Of a DNA stretch of 11,087 nucleotides, positions 1 through 8,009 are shown in pieces. The stretch comes from Dentipellis sp. KUC8613 (Eukaryota > Basidiomycota > Agaricomycetes > Russulales > Hericiaceae), in the NCBI GenBank assembly GCA_002286715.1, contig NSJX01000126.1:23301-34387 (forward strand), in the 5' to 3' direction. A program made the position numbers and the translations under genes. The notes beneath the pieces were generated by a model that was not told the origin of the DNA, did not search any database, and saw only the letters and a list, made by a program, of their open reading frames with translations. Position 1 is the stretch's first letter, and every line of letters begins with the position of its first letter.

Positions 1-90
1 TTCGCGTCGCTCTGCCTCTCGGACTCCTACATGCCTCCGTCTTGGCTTGTAAGTGCAGTTCTCTTGAGGCTTCCGGCGCGAATGCGGGCG

Positions 91-157
91 CGAGTGCGTA
101 TGCGAGTGCGTATGCGAGTGCGGGCGGGAGTGCGACATGGCGATGGCGATGGCGATG
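91..157 (+). repeat. Short tandem repeats inside R600 copy A
   Basis: Two small arrays are visible. From about 91 to 134 a 12-base theme GCGAGTGCGTAT repeats and decays into GCGGGCGGGAGTGCG. From 137 to 157 a six-base unit ATGGCG occurs three times, followed by ATG. The equivalent part of copy D (about 10575-10630) has GAGTGCGGGTGGGAGTGCGAG and GATGGTGATGGCGAG, so the arrays are an expandable part of the family rather than a unique feature. Confidence 0.75.
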
Positions 158-256
158 ACAACTAGAGTCAAGTGATGAGCGCTTGAGCTGGCGCGTCACT
201 AGAGCCTTCGGCAATTTCCGCGCATGGCTCGTCAATGCAGCGTTCTCGCAGAGACA

Positions 257-278
257 GGCTCTCTGAGACCCGAATAAA
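257..278 (+). other. Hairpin plus AATAAA element, R600 copy A
   Basis: GGCTCTCTGAGACCC (257-271) can form a six-pair stem with one mismatch around a three-base loop, and AATAAA follows at 273-278. The same arrangement is found in copy B (7330-7351) and copy D (10731-10752), with base changes that mostly keep or restore pairing. It could be a 3'-processing signal of the repeat's transcript. It resembles a histone 3' stem-loop only loosely, because the loop is three bases rather than four. Confidence 0.5.
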
Positions 279-650
279 TTTTCTAAAATCTCAACTAAAT
301 TTCTCGACTCGACTGGATACACGATATACCTCTGGAAATATTTTCAAGCGAGATTAATGCCTCTTGCATTCAAAATAGTACATCTTCCGATCTGGCCCTC
401 TAAAGCACGCCGCGACTTCCAATTTCTGAGCGATGTAGAGATGCAATTGTTTTGAAACTTTTATGGCAGGTGTATATACTAGGCTTGTACGTGTCGTCGA
501 AATTTCAAAATTATTGAAGATGAAATGAGCGGTACAGAAAATAAAAGAGAAGTGTCTTGAACCAATGTGGCTGAAATCCGTGGGAACCAACTTCCCGAAC
601 TTGAGATTTTGAAGTTCTTCGAGTTTTAGTGGCTCACCCCATTATTAGAA

Positions 651-670
651 CTGATTCATAGATGAATCAG
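651..670. repeat. Perfect 20-bp palindrome ending R600 copy A
   Basis: CTGATTCATAGATGAATCAG has nine-base arms around a central AG. The identical sequence occurs at 7734-7753, and a one-mismatch version at 8305-8324, each time at the same place about 85-110 bases after the ATGTGGCTGA block of R600. It contains TGATTCA and TGAATCA, which resemble variant bZIP (Gcn4/AP-1 type) half-sites. Whether it is a binding site, a cruciform or a mobile-element end is not known. Confidence 0.85.
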
Positions 671-849
671 AATTGTGCAACTACTGAAGGAGTTGTGGTA
701 GAAAATAAGTATGTAACAGTGTCCACTGTTCAATCATGCATGACATGATATACACACTTTGTGTTTTGAACATGACATGATTTTTTGATCTTCATTGTGA
801 GTATAACAATGTCAGAAGCTTGTGATTTATTCTGACATGAAAGCTTTAG
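671..849. other. AT-rich sequence, no gene seen
   Basis: No open frame, RNA gene or clear repeat is supported here. CATGACATGA occurs near 738 and 770, and TGACATGA near 833; this theme recurs near 1695. The stretch joins the end of R600 copy A to the five-base array that follows. Confidence 0.5.
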
Positions 850-1475
850 ATTTGAACTTGATCTCATTCCAATATTTACTTGATTCAATCTAATGGAACC
901 TGACTTGACTTGCTTGACCTCAATATCATCTAGTTTGATCTGAGATTAGCTGACTTTAATTGATTTGAACTGAAATTGAACTGATTTTATATGAATTAAA
1001 CTGATTTATGTGAGTTGAATTGATTTAATGTGATTTAATGTGATTTCATTTGATTTCATTTGATCTGATTTGATCTAATTTAATCTACTTTTACTCAATT
1101 TTATGGAATTTTATCTAATTTTATCTGACTCAATGTGATTGAACCTGATTTGAGTTGATTTCATTTCATTTGATCTGATTTGATCTGATTGAATCCAATT
1201 TTACTTGACTTTCTCTGATTGCATCCACTTGATCTGATTTGATTTGATTTGATCTGATCTGATCTGATGTAATCCAATTTTACTCAAATTTATCAGATTT
1301 TATATGCTTTGATTTGACTTAATCTGATTTAATCTGATTTTTCTTGATGTTATCAGATTTTACTTGCTTAAATTCAATGTAATTTGCATTTATGTCACTG
1401 TGTATGATTTCACATGATTTAATCTGATGTTACCTGATTTTATCTGATTTTATTCGATTTTATTCAGCTATTTTG
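850..1475 (+). repeat. Degenerate five-base tandem array (TGATY-like)
   Basis: The sequence moves in steps of five bases through TGATT, TGATC, TAATT, TTATC, TCATT and similar words; the clearest runs are 1015-1075, 1160-1195 and 1225-1270. It is strongly AT-rich with T-rich words on the + strand, so it is the compositional opposite of the GC-rich array further right. Stops are frequent in all frames. The edges are fuzzy because the units decay. A short stretch of the same theme in the opposite orientation lies at about 8338-8440. Confidence 0.8.
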
Positions 1476-1555
1476 AAGTCTGTATGGAGTTTGTAGTGTC
1501 ATTAAAGTTGTTGTATAAGCAAGGTAGATATGTGTACTAGAAACATTTCAATAGG

Positions 1556-1830
1556 GGTGAGGTCATTTGGCCTAGTGTTAACCTGACATTTCTGGGCTTT
1601 TTGCAGTTCAATGCCTGAGGCTGTCAGTTCAAGCCTTGCTCAGACCACTAGCTTCTTGTTGCCCTGGCTGCCAATTTGATGGTTCCTGATTGCATGACAT
1701 GGTCATGTGATCAATCTACAGGGGTGCAATGTTTGTGAAAATGTAAAGAATTGAGTCCCATCACAACCTTCTGTGATGGCAGGAGTTTTTGATGGCTGAT
1801 CATGTGAGCATGTCACATGATTGATTCTCT
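1556..1830 (+). mobile_element. Probable tRNA-derived SINE
   Basis: The head looks like a degenerate tRNA gene. A box A-like TGGCCTAGTG (1568-1577) is followed by a box B-like AGTTCAAGCCT (1626-1636). GTCAG and CTTGC can form a five-pair T arm (four pairs, one of them G-T, and one mismatch) around TTCAAGC. GGTC (1561-1564) pairs with GACC (1643-1646) where the acceptor stem should be. The implied 86-base length suits a type II tRNA (Leu or Ser class), but the D arm is broken, so this is not a functional tRNA. A second box B-like AGTTCAATGCC lies at 1605-1615. The element's right end is a guess: no poly-A tail or target duplication was found. Confidence 0.5.
1758..1779. other. 8-bp perfect hairpin
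   Basis: CCATCACA and TGTGATGG form an eight-pair stem around the loop ACCTTC. It lies within the presumed SINE body. No run of T follows, so nothing marks it as a terminator. Confidence 0.6.
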
Positions 1831-1984
1831 ATAATAGTGCTGTGTTGAAGTGCTCTTGTGTTGAAAAGTTTAAGGGCTTAGATGATAATCTTGACAAGTC
1901 AAAATCCATGGATTTCAACTTTTTGAGGTGTTGCACATTTTCAGCTACTGAGAGTCATTGATGTGGACAGCTGCTGCTAGCCAC

Positions 1985-2060
1985 CATTGGAAGTCATGAT
2001 TGTGGAAAGCAATTGCCCAAAGCAGCGAAAAAGGCTTTGACACAGAGGATGTTGATGTGG
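1985..2060 (+). repeat. Short fragment resembling the R600 tail
   Basis: The run AAAGCAGCGAAAAAG (near 2018) recurs as GAAGCAGCGAAAAAG in R600 copy B near 7670. Upstream, GGAAGTCATGATTGTGGAAAG resembles the GGCTGA-GTGGGA block of copies B and C, and downstream GGATGTTGATG resembles GGACGTCGATT. The match is short and diverged, so it is either an old 5'-truncated copy or chance similarity. The terminal palindrome is not present after it. Confidence 0.4.
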
Positions 2061-2416
2061 ATTCCAGGCTGCCAGCCCCTGTAAAGCTACTTATAGGCCA
2101 GACAATCCTAATAGGCTGGTAGAAAGATATCCATCTTGATAATTCTGCTATACAAGGTCCCCTTCTATGTATATAGATACCTTGCTATCAATAAAGGTAC
2201 CTTACTATCATCACTATTTCTTCTCCCTACAGTTCACACACTATAGAAATTCTCAGGCTTGTTCATTGTCACAAGGAGTCCTGCAGCTATTGAAATGTTG
2301 TTGGCTTCAATAACAGAAACACTTGCATTAGCATGAAGACACTAGAATAGAAATGATGATAGATTATATTGCCAGAATCATAAAATGCTACACAAAATAA
2401 TATAAAAAATAACTGC
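2061..2416. other. AT-rich spacer, no gene recognised
   Basis: Nothing here is recognisable as coding. A 13-base direct repeat, TACCTTGCTATCA (2178-2190) and TACCTTACTATCA (2198-2210), lies around an AATAAA at 2190-2195. CTTCTCCCTACAG near 2232 looks like a splice acceptor but has no supported exon after it. The right end is very AT-rich (AAAATAATATAAAAAATAA, about 2395-2413), with an abrupt switch to GC-rich sequence near 2417. Confidence 0.5.
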
Positions 2417-3970
2417 AAGGGGCACAACACGGCATTGTGGGGTGCCATATTGCACAAAGGGGTACAAGAGGGCATGACGGAGCAGAAGGCGGCGGCGCAA
2501 CGGTCCAGACACGCGGTGCGGCGTGGTGCGAGAGCACGGCAAAGGGTTCGAAAGGGTATGGTGGGGCACTATAGGGTGCCATGGGGTGCCAGAGCATGGC
2601 GAGGGCGCAAAGGGACACGCGGGAGGGCGCAACGGGCCACGCAAGAGGGTATGACGAGGCACGAAGCGACGGCGCGGGGGTCCATATGTCACAGCACGGT
2701 GTAGAAGTACGACGAGGCGATGTGGCGTGGCGCGACGGGGTTGCGAGGGCGTCGAGAGGGCGTGCCGTGCTGCAATACGGATACGGCGCCATGGGGTGTC
2801 AGAGCACGGCGAGGGCTCGCTGCGGGGCCCGAGTGAGCAAGGAGGCGCGGCGGCGAAGGCGAGGGCACATGACGACGACGCGTAGCAGCGGCACGAGGGC
2901 GCGGCGGCACGCGAGAAGGTACGACGGCGGCGCAACGGGTTTGGGAGGACGGCGCGAGGGGCACGCGACGGCGAGCGAGGAGGCGCGGGATGGTAAGCGA
3001 GGGCAGCGCGGGGCCACGGGCCACAAGACGGCGCCGCTGGCGTGCGTGAAGGCGTGTGACAGGGGCGCGAGAGCGCGTAACGACGGCGTAAGTGCGCGAT
3101 GACGTCGCGATGGCGGCATGTGACACACGACGGCGTGCGACGGCACCACGAGCGACAGCGACGCGAGGGCGAGGCGGCGCAGCAGACAGCAGTGAGCGAG
3201 GCCCCCTGGCGGTACAGCGAGGGCGCGCGACAGTGTGCAAAGGTGCCGCTGAGGCGCGACGGTGCCGCTGGGACGCGTGACGGCGGGAAAGAGGCGCGTG
3301 GAGGTGCGACGGGGGCGCGAGATGGCGCCAATGGGGTGTGTGACGGCGGCATGGGGTGCGTGGTGAAGGCGCAGGGGGTAGCGGAGGCGCGGTGGTGCGA
3401 AAAGGCGCCGTCGGGGGACGTGGTGGCAGCGCAAAGGCGCGCGAGGGCCGTGCGGGGCCACGAGATGGCCGAGATGGCGCCGGGAGCACCAAAGGGGGGC
3501 CGCGCGCGGGTGCGAAATGGAGGTAGGGGCGTGTGAGGCAAGGATACATGGGGCGGGGCGTGAGATGGCGAGGTGGGGCGCAAGACGACCCAGTGAGGCA
3601 CGATGAGGGCGCGGTGTGAGTGAGACGGTTCGAGACTGCGCGACGCGGCGTGCAGACGGCAGAGAGGGGCACGTAGATGGCAAGGTGGGACGATGTGGGC
3701 GACACGTGACGGCGACGGGGCAAGGGCAGGTGGCGACGGGGGCACGACTTGACACGACAGGGGTATGACGGGGCGCGACGGGGGCGCGACGGTGGGGCGC
3801 GACGGCGCATGACGGCATCGCAAAGGGGGTGTGACGGTGGCCCAGGGAGGGTGGCGGCGGCGGGGGGCGGCGGCGCGAGGGCGCGTGGTGTCGTCGCGAA
3901 GCTGCGCGATGGCGTCGCGATGGGGGAGTGAATGGTGCGTCATCGCGAGGGTGGGGGGCGTCGTCGCGAA

Positions 3971-3999
3971 GGGGGGGTGAGGGCGGCGCAGGGTGGGGG
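3971..3999 (+). other. G-quadruplex-forming motif
   Basis: Four G runs of three or more are separated by loops TGA, CGGCGCA and T, which meets the usual G3+N1-7 rule. It is the clearest such motif found in the array. The run GGGGGG near 3953 and GGGGGGTGGGGG near 6312 are further G-rich spots. Confidence 0.6.
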
Positions 4000-5607
4000 C
4001 GGTCGCGAAGGCGGCGTGACGGTGGCCCAGGGTGGGTGGCGGCAGCGCGCGACGGCGCGTGACGTCGTCGCGAAGGCGAACAACGGCGACGGGATCTGGG
4101 GCGCAAGGCCGAGTGAGGGCGAGCGAGCGTGGTGGTACCAGGAGCGCGCTAGACGCCGCTGCTGAGGCGCGAGACGTCGTGATGGGACGCGTGGTGCACG
4201 CGGGTAGGAGAAGGGCGCGGCACGAGAGGGCGCGGCGGGGCGTGAGAGGGCGGCGACATGGCGCCATGGGGTGCAAGAGCGTGGAGAGGCGGCGCCGAGC
4301 GGGGCGAGAGGGTGGCGCGAGCGTGGCGGTACGTGATCCTTCACCACCGAAACGACACCACAGGGCGCGGAAGGGCGGTGAGGGGGAGTGGCGGGACGCG
4401 AGAGTGCGCGGCGGGAATTCGAAAGGGCAGTGTGAGGGCTCCGAGGGGCTCGAGAGAGTGCCGCAGGGCGCGAGAGGGTGGTGTGGCGGTCGAGCGGGGC
4501 GGGGCATGACGGAAGCACGTGGTCGATGGGGGCACGGGAGAGGGCGGTGGGGAAACGCGGGCACGAAACGGCCGCGCGCGGGTGTGGAACGGTAGTGGAG
4601 GTGACGTGCGGGGATACGCGAGGCCGGCGCGGCCGCGTGAAGGCACTGGGGGAACGGGAGAGGCGGTGCCCGGGGCGACGCGCGCGAGGTGTAAGGCGCG
4701 TGACGGGGGCGCGATGGGGGCACGTCGACGAGGGCGCGAGGCGGGGCGGGGCGCACGATGGTGGCGCGATGGCGGGGAACAGCGGCTCGAGGGTGGGCGC
4801 TGGAGTGCGCAAGGGCGGCGCGAGAGCGCATGGTGGCAGCCGGGTGACGGCGGCGCGGAAACCCCTGGCGGCGCGAGTGCACATGGCGGCGAGCAGAGGC
4901 CTCTTGCGGTGGCGCAAGGGCGAGCGAGGGCGCATGAGGACGCGTGAGGGCGGATGTTGGGGCGTGAGGACGAACGACGGGGCGTGGTGGTGCGAGGGCG
5001 CGTGGCGTGTGGACACCGCGGCGCCGCTGAGGCACGAACGAGCGCGGCGCAGCGGAGGCACGTCAGGGCGCGCGCGAGAGCGGCGACGTCGGTGGGGCGC
5101 GAGACGGCATCGGTGAGGCGCGAAGGGGCCTCGGTGGGGCACATACGCTAAAGATGACACGGGTGGCGGCGCGACGCGAAAACGGCGGGGTGGGGCGCAA
5201 AGACCGCGCAGCGCGGTCAAAGAGGGCGCGGCATGACGCACAGACGGCGCGGCGGCCGCGAGGTGGGCCTACGGGGTATGAAGAGGGCGGGGCGGGGTGT
5301 TGAGAGCGCGTCGCGCTGCACGACAGGGCGTGACACCACGCGACGACGGCAGGGTGGTGCACGACACAGCCCATGAGCCGCGAAAAGGGCGGAATGGGGG
5401 CCGAGAGCGCGCCGCGCGGCGCGAAGACGGCGGGGTGGGGTGTTGAGAGCGAGTGACGCCGCGCTCAAGCACAAGGCGGCAGGACGGGACGCGAGACGGC
5501 CCCATGGAGCACGAAGACGGCAGGGTGGGGCGTGAGACGGCCCATGGAATACGGAGAGCGCATGGCACAGCGCGAGGGGCGCACGGCACAGCGCCACGCG
5601 ACGGGGC

Positions 5608-5645
5608 GCGACACGACACGACGACGGCGACACGACACGACGACA
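5608..5645 (+). repeat. 19-bp tandem duplication in block I
   Basis: GCGACACGACACGACGACG is repeated directly, with only the last base changed (5608-5626 and 5627-5645). Each unit itself contains CGACA steps. This is a recent-looking local expansion in an otherwise heavily diverged array. Confidence 0.85.
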
Positions 5646-5804
5646 GCGAGGCGGGCAGCAGACAGCCCACAGGCCACGAAATGGGCGAAACGGGGGCTGA
5701 GAGCGCGCAGCGCCACGCAAGGACGGCGGGATGAGGTGCGCAGATGGCGGGGTGGGGCACAACACGGGCCACGGGGTGCGCAGACTGCGGGATTGCGCAC
5801 GAGG

Positions 5805-6082
5805 TCGCGCCTTTGCGAGTGCCCGCCCACCTTTGCGCCTGTCCTCTCGTTCTTGCATCGGCAAGGTCAACCTCTGGCGTGCGCGCACTCCTCCGCGTAC
5901 GCTGCACCGGACGTCTCTCTCGCACACGCCCTCTCTCACTCACGCCCGCTGTCTTGCGCCGCGTGCCAATTCTCTCATCCGCGCTGTCCGCTCGAATCTC
6001 CGCCCGCCGTCTCGCATCATCTCTGGGACCCCACCGCACCCTCTCGTGCCTTCACAGCATCGTCTCTGCCGCGCGCCAACGG
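5805..6082 (-). repeat. Inverted (C-rich) segment of minisatellite block I
   Basis: Here the + strand abruptly becomes rich in C and T (CTCTCTCACTCACGCCC, CCGCCCGCCGTCTCGC). Read on the minus strand it gives the same vocabulary as the flanking array, for example GATGCGAGACGGCGGGCG and GAAGGCACGAGAGGGTGCGG. On both sides the G-rich orientation resumes. The simplest reading is an inverted segment of the array. An independent C-rich insertion is the alternative; exact junctions cannot be fixed by eye. Confidence 0.6.
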
Positions 6083-7030
6083 ACTACAAGACGGCACCCG
6101 CCAGGGTGCGTGGCGGCGACGCGGGGGCGCAAAACGGCAGCGGAGCACCAGAAGGCGTCGCTACGGCGCAGGGTCGCGTCGCTAGGGCGCGAGCACGAGG
6201 GCGGGTAACGGCGGCACAAGCGGGTCAGGGTGCGCAGGGCGGCAGTGCGAGAGGGCGTGGGGCGGCCGCGCGAAGGCGCGTGAGGGCGCGCGAAGGCGGG
6301 CGATGGCGGTGAGGGGGGTGGGGGTGCAACGGCGCATCACGGCGTGTCACAGAGGGCGAGGGTGACGGCCGCATGAGGGCGATCACTGGGGCACACAGGC
6401 ACTGACGCGCGTGACAACGACGCGACGGCGGATAATGGCGGCGCGGGGGCGGCCCCTGGCCCCTGGGGCATGGGAGGGCGGCAAGCACGGCGAGACGGTG
6501 TCGGTGTGCGCGAGACGGTCCCATGCAGGAACGACTAGCTGTCGAGAAAGCGGCAGAGCGGCGTCGCTGGGGCATTAGACGGCCAATACGCCGTCGGGAG
6601 GGCGGCGGAGCACGTTGCTGGGGCGGGAAGGCGCGAAACGATGCGGGAAGGCGCAAAGCGGCAAGCGGAGCGGTGAGAGGGTGGGCGGAGCGGCGATACG
6701 GGGGCGCGTGTGAGACGGCGCATGCAGAGGGCGGGGTGGGAGGGAAGGTGCTAACTGGGGATCGTAGGCCCGAGTGTGGCGGGAAGAATGACGCCGGGCA
6801 GAGGGCAGGACGGCAGAGGTGCGGCAGCAGCACGGAGTGCAGGAGAAGACATGTGGGCACCGATGCCGACGCCAGGGCGACATGCATGGGGCGCGCACAT
6901 TGGAAACGCGGGCGTGCGAGAAGACGCGGGCGTGCTGTAGGCTGGACGATGCCAGTGACGTCGCACTGATGCCGCGAGACTGAGGAGACCGGACTGCGTC
7001 AGTGGACGGGCGTGCTGCGACACGCTGAGT
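6083..7030 (+). repeat. Degenerate GC-rich minisatellite, block I, right part
   Basis: The G-rich orientation returns with GGCGACGCGGGGGCGC, GCGCGAAGGCGCGTGAGGGCGC and similar words. It fades from about 6760 onward, where units become hard to recognise (GTAGGCCCGAGTGTGGCGGG, then GACTGAGGAGACCGGACTGC). The array ends near 7030, shortly before R600 copy B. A NotI-type GCGGCCGC lies near 6263. No coding sequence is supported. Confidence 0.75.
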
Positions 7031-7085
7031 GTGACTAAAGATGGGGTGAGGAAAAAGGTAGAAGGGAATAACGAACATACCTATT

Positions 7086-7103
7086 ACAGCCCCTTTGGGC
7101 TGT
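7086..7103. other. 7-bp hairpin at the array / R600 boundary
   Basis: ACAGCCC and GGGCTGT form a perfect seven-pair stem around CTTT. It lies between the fading minisatellite and the start of R600 copy B. There is no downstream T tract. Confidence 0.6.
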
Positions 7104-7329
7104 TCCACCCTCCTCCAAAATTCCCTTCTTCTCGGCTTGTGAGCATGAGCTGTTGGGCGGATGGGGGCATGGGTATATGTGTGCATGAATTTTTGTGTAT
7201 GCGTGCGCATGACGGCGAGGGCGTAAGGAGTAGGAGTAGACGAGCATCGACTTAGCACATCTTCCGCGCGACGACCGCTCTCGGCAATTCCCGTGCAGGG
7301 CTCCTTGACGCGGTGGTCACACAAAGACA

Positions 7330-7351
7330 GGCTCTCTGAGGGCTTAATAAA
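7330..7351 (+). other. Hairpin plus AATAAA element, R600 copy B
   Basis: GGCTCTCTGAGGGCT (7330-7344) forms a six-pair stem, including G-T pairs, around a three-base loop. AATAAA follows at 7346-7351. This is the same arrangement as in copies A and D, although the surrounding sequence is more diverged. Confidence 0.5.
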
Positions 7352-7733
7352 TTTGAGAGAATTACTAGGAAATTAGAGGCTGCTTAAACATAGTCCATCT
7401 ACCTGTTTGAATATTTTGGGAAGCTCGCGTTTGGGTTTTGCGTCTCTGCAGTAGTAACTTTCAATCTCACCATCTCTAGCACGGCGCGACTTCAGTTTTC
7501 CGAGTGATGTAGACATTCAAAATTTGCAAACTTTTGACATCTTGTAGATATAATACTGATCCATATGTATGCCAAATATCGTGTTGATTGAATGCCATTT
7601 GAGCTGTTTGAAAAATGAATACACTTGGAAGTGAATCAATGTGGCTGAAGCCGTGGGAGATCATTCCCCGAAGCAGCGAAAAAGTTGAGGACGTCGATTT
7701 TGAAAACCGTAGTGAGAATGTCGATACTTAAGA

Positions 7734-7753
7734 CTGATTCATAGATGAATCAG
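7734..7753. repeat. Perfect 20-bp palindrome ending R600 copy B
   Basis: This is identical to 651-670, although the 40 bases before it have diverged strongly from copy A. The last bases (CAG) overlap the first bases of the MITE-like element that follows. Confidence 0.85.
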
Positions 7754-7934
7754 AATAGTTGGAAGTGGCATGCAGCAGGTTCTGATTTAGCCAGGGGTGA
7801 TATTTCATCTTAGTTCATTACTACTTGGGTTTATGATAAAATTAAGACTTCATTAGTATTTACCAAGATGAAATACCCCCCTGGCTGAATCAGATCCTGC
7901 CGCACATGTGACAGCCCACTCCCAACTAGTTCTG
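7751..7934. mobile_element. MITE-like element with long imperfect terminal inverted repeats
   Basis: The left arm (7772-7811) is the reverse complement of the right arm (7865-7903) with about five differences over 40 bases. The outer part CAGAATAGTTGGAAGTGG (7751-7768) pairs with CCACTCCCAACTAGTTCTG (7916-7934) with a one-base indel and one mismatch. About 50 AT-rich bases separate the arms. The size, near-total inverted-repeat structure and lack of coding fit a miniature inverted-repeat DNA transposon, or a foldback element. No clear target-site duplication is visible, so the superfamily cannot be named. It starts exactly where R600 copy B ends. Confidence 0.7.
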
Positions 7935-8009
7935 TAAATTGTTGAATAAATTATGATACATGTATGATACAATGCATGACCTTTACAGATGATGCGAAAC
8001 ACACAATCG

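Larger units (their letters stand above)
1..670 (+). repeat. Dispersed repeat R600, copy A
   Basis: This stretch matches 10497-11087 nearly throughout, so it is one copy of a dispersed family; by eye about four bases in five agree. From 526 to 616 the two copies are almost identical. Copy B (7105-7753) and copy C (8010-8324) are more diverged. Shared landmarks in order are CTACATGCCTCCG near 29, the block CGGCAATT(T/C)CCG near 210, a hairpin with AATAAA at 257-278, GCGACTTCCAATTTCTG near 412, TACAGAAAATAAAAGAGAAG near 533, ATGTGGCTGAAATCCGTGGG near 564, and a terminal palindrome at 651-670. The left edge may lie outside the window. A 78-codon minus-strand frame at 354-590 is probably not a gene: the matching frame in copy D has an in-frame TGA. 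The 3'-anchored, sometimes 5'-truncated copies suggest a non-autonomous retroelement, but no coding part or target duplication was seen. Confidence 0.8.
2417..5804 (+). repeat. Degenerate GC-rich minisatellite, block I, left part
   Basis: The + strand is built from variants of GGGCGCGAG, GCGACGGCG, GAGACGGCG and ATGGGGTGCC. It is rich in G and CpG and poor in the words TTA, CTA and TCA. Longer periods can be seen. CAAGAGGG(C/T)ATGACG starts at 2465 and 2642 (177 apart). GTGACGGTGGCCCAGGG starts at 3831 and 4016 (185 apart). TGTTGAGAGCG starts at 5298 and 5441 (143 apart). GCAGGGTGG starts at 5349 and 5520 (171 apart). Because stop codons are depleted on the minus strand, all three minus frames stay open for hundreds of codons. 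The longest runs 885 codons (2378-5035), but its product is only Pro, Arg, Ala, Ser and His rich low-complexity sequence with no domain, so I treat it as a by-product of composition. Confidence 0.85.
7105..7753 (+). repeat. Dispersed repeat R600, copy B (diverged)
   Basis: Landmarks align in order with copies A and D: CTCGGCTTGTGAGCATGAG near 7132, CGGCAATTCCCGTGCAGGGCTCC near 7284, ACAAAGACAGGCTCTCTGAG with AATAAA at 7330-7351, GGCGCGACTTCAGTTTTCCGAGTGATGTAGA near 7484, ATGTGGCTGAAGCCGTGGGA near 7640, and the palindrome at 7734-7753. A minus-strand frame at 7476-7664 gives FSHID and YITRKTEVAPC, echoing FSHIG and YIAQKLEVAAC of copy A. That similarity is expected from DNA homology alone. This copy is older than A and D, judging by its greater divergence, and is immediately followed by a MITE-like element. 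Confidence 0.75.

Noticed and set aside
257..278. Histone mRNA 3' stem-loop and therefore a histone gene
   Set aside because: The loop is three bases rather than four, the stem has mismatches, and no histone-like coding sequence lies upstream.
354..590. Small protein encoded on the minus strand of R600
   Set aside because: Similar frames in other copies are explained by DNA homology, copy D has an in-frame TGA, and no family is recognised.
1561..1646. A functional tRNA gene
   Set aside because: The D arm does not pair, only four acceptor pairs remain, and no convincing anticodon arm is visible; a SINE head is more likely.
2178..2240. AATAAA and a CTACAG acceptor-like site as evidence of a gene between 2100 and 2300
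   Set aside because: No open exon with recognisable product lies on either side; such short motifs are common in AT-rich DNA.
2378..5035. 885-codon minus-strand open frame as a protein-coding gene
   Set aside because: The product is Pro/Arg/Ala/Ser/His low complexity with no domain, other frames are also open for 370-435 codons, and the length follows from depletion of TTA, CTA and TCA on the + strand of the array.
2435..6969. Many 60-220 codon plus-strand frames (Arg/Gly/Ala-rich) in the GC-rich array
   Set aside because: They overlap each other in all frames and read as translated minisatellite; no recognisable domain or supported start context.
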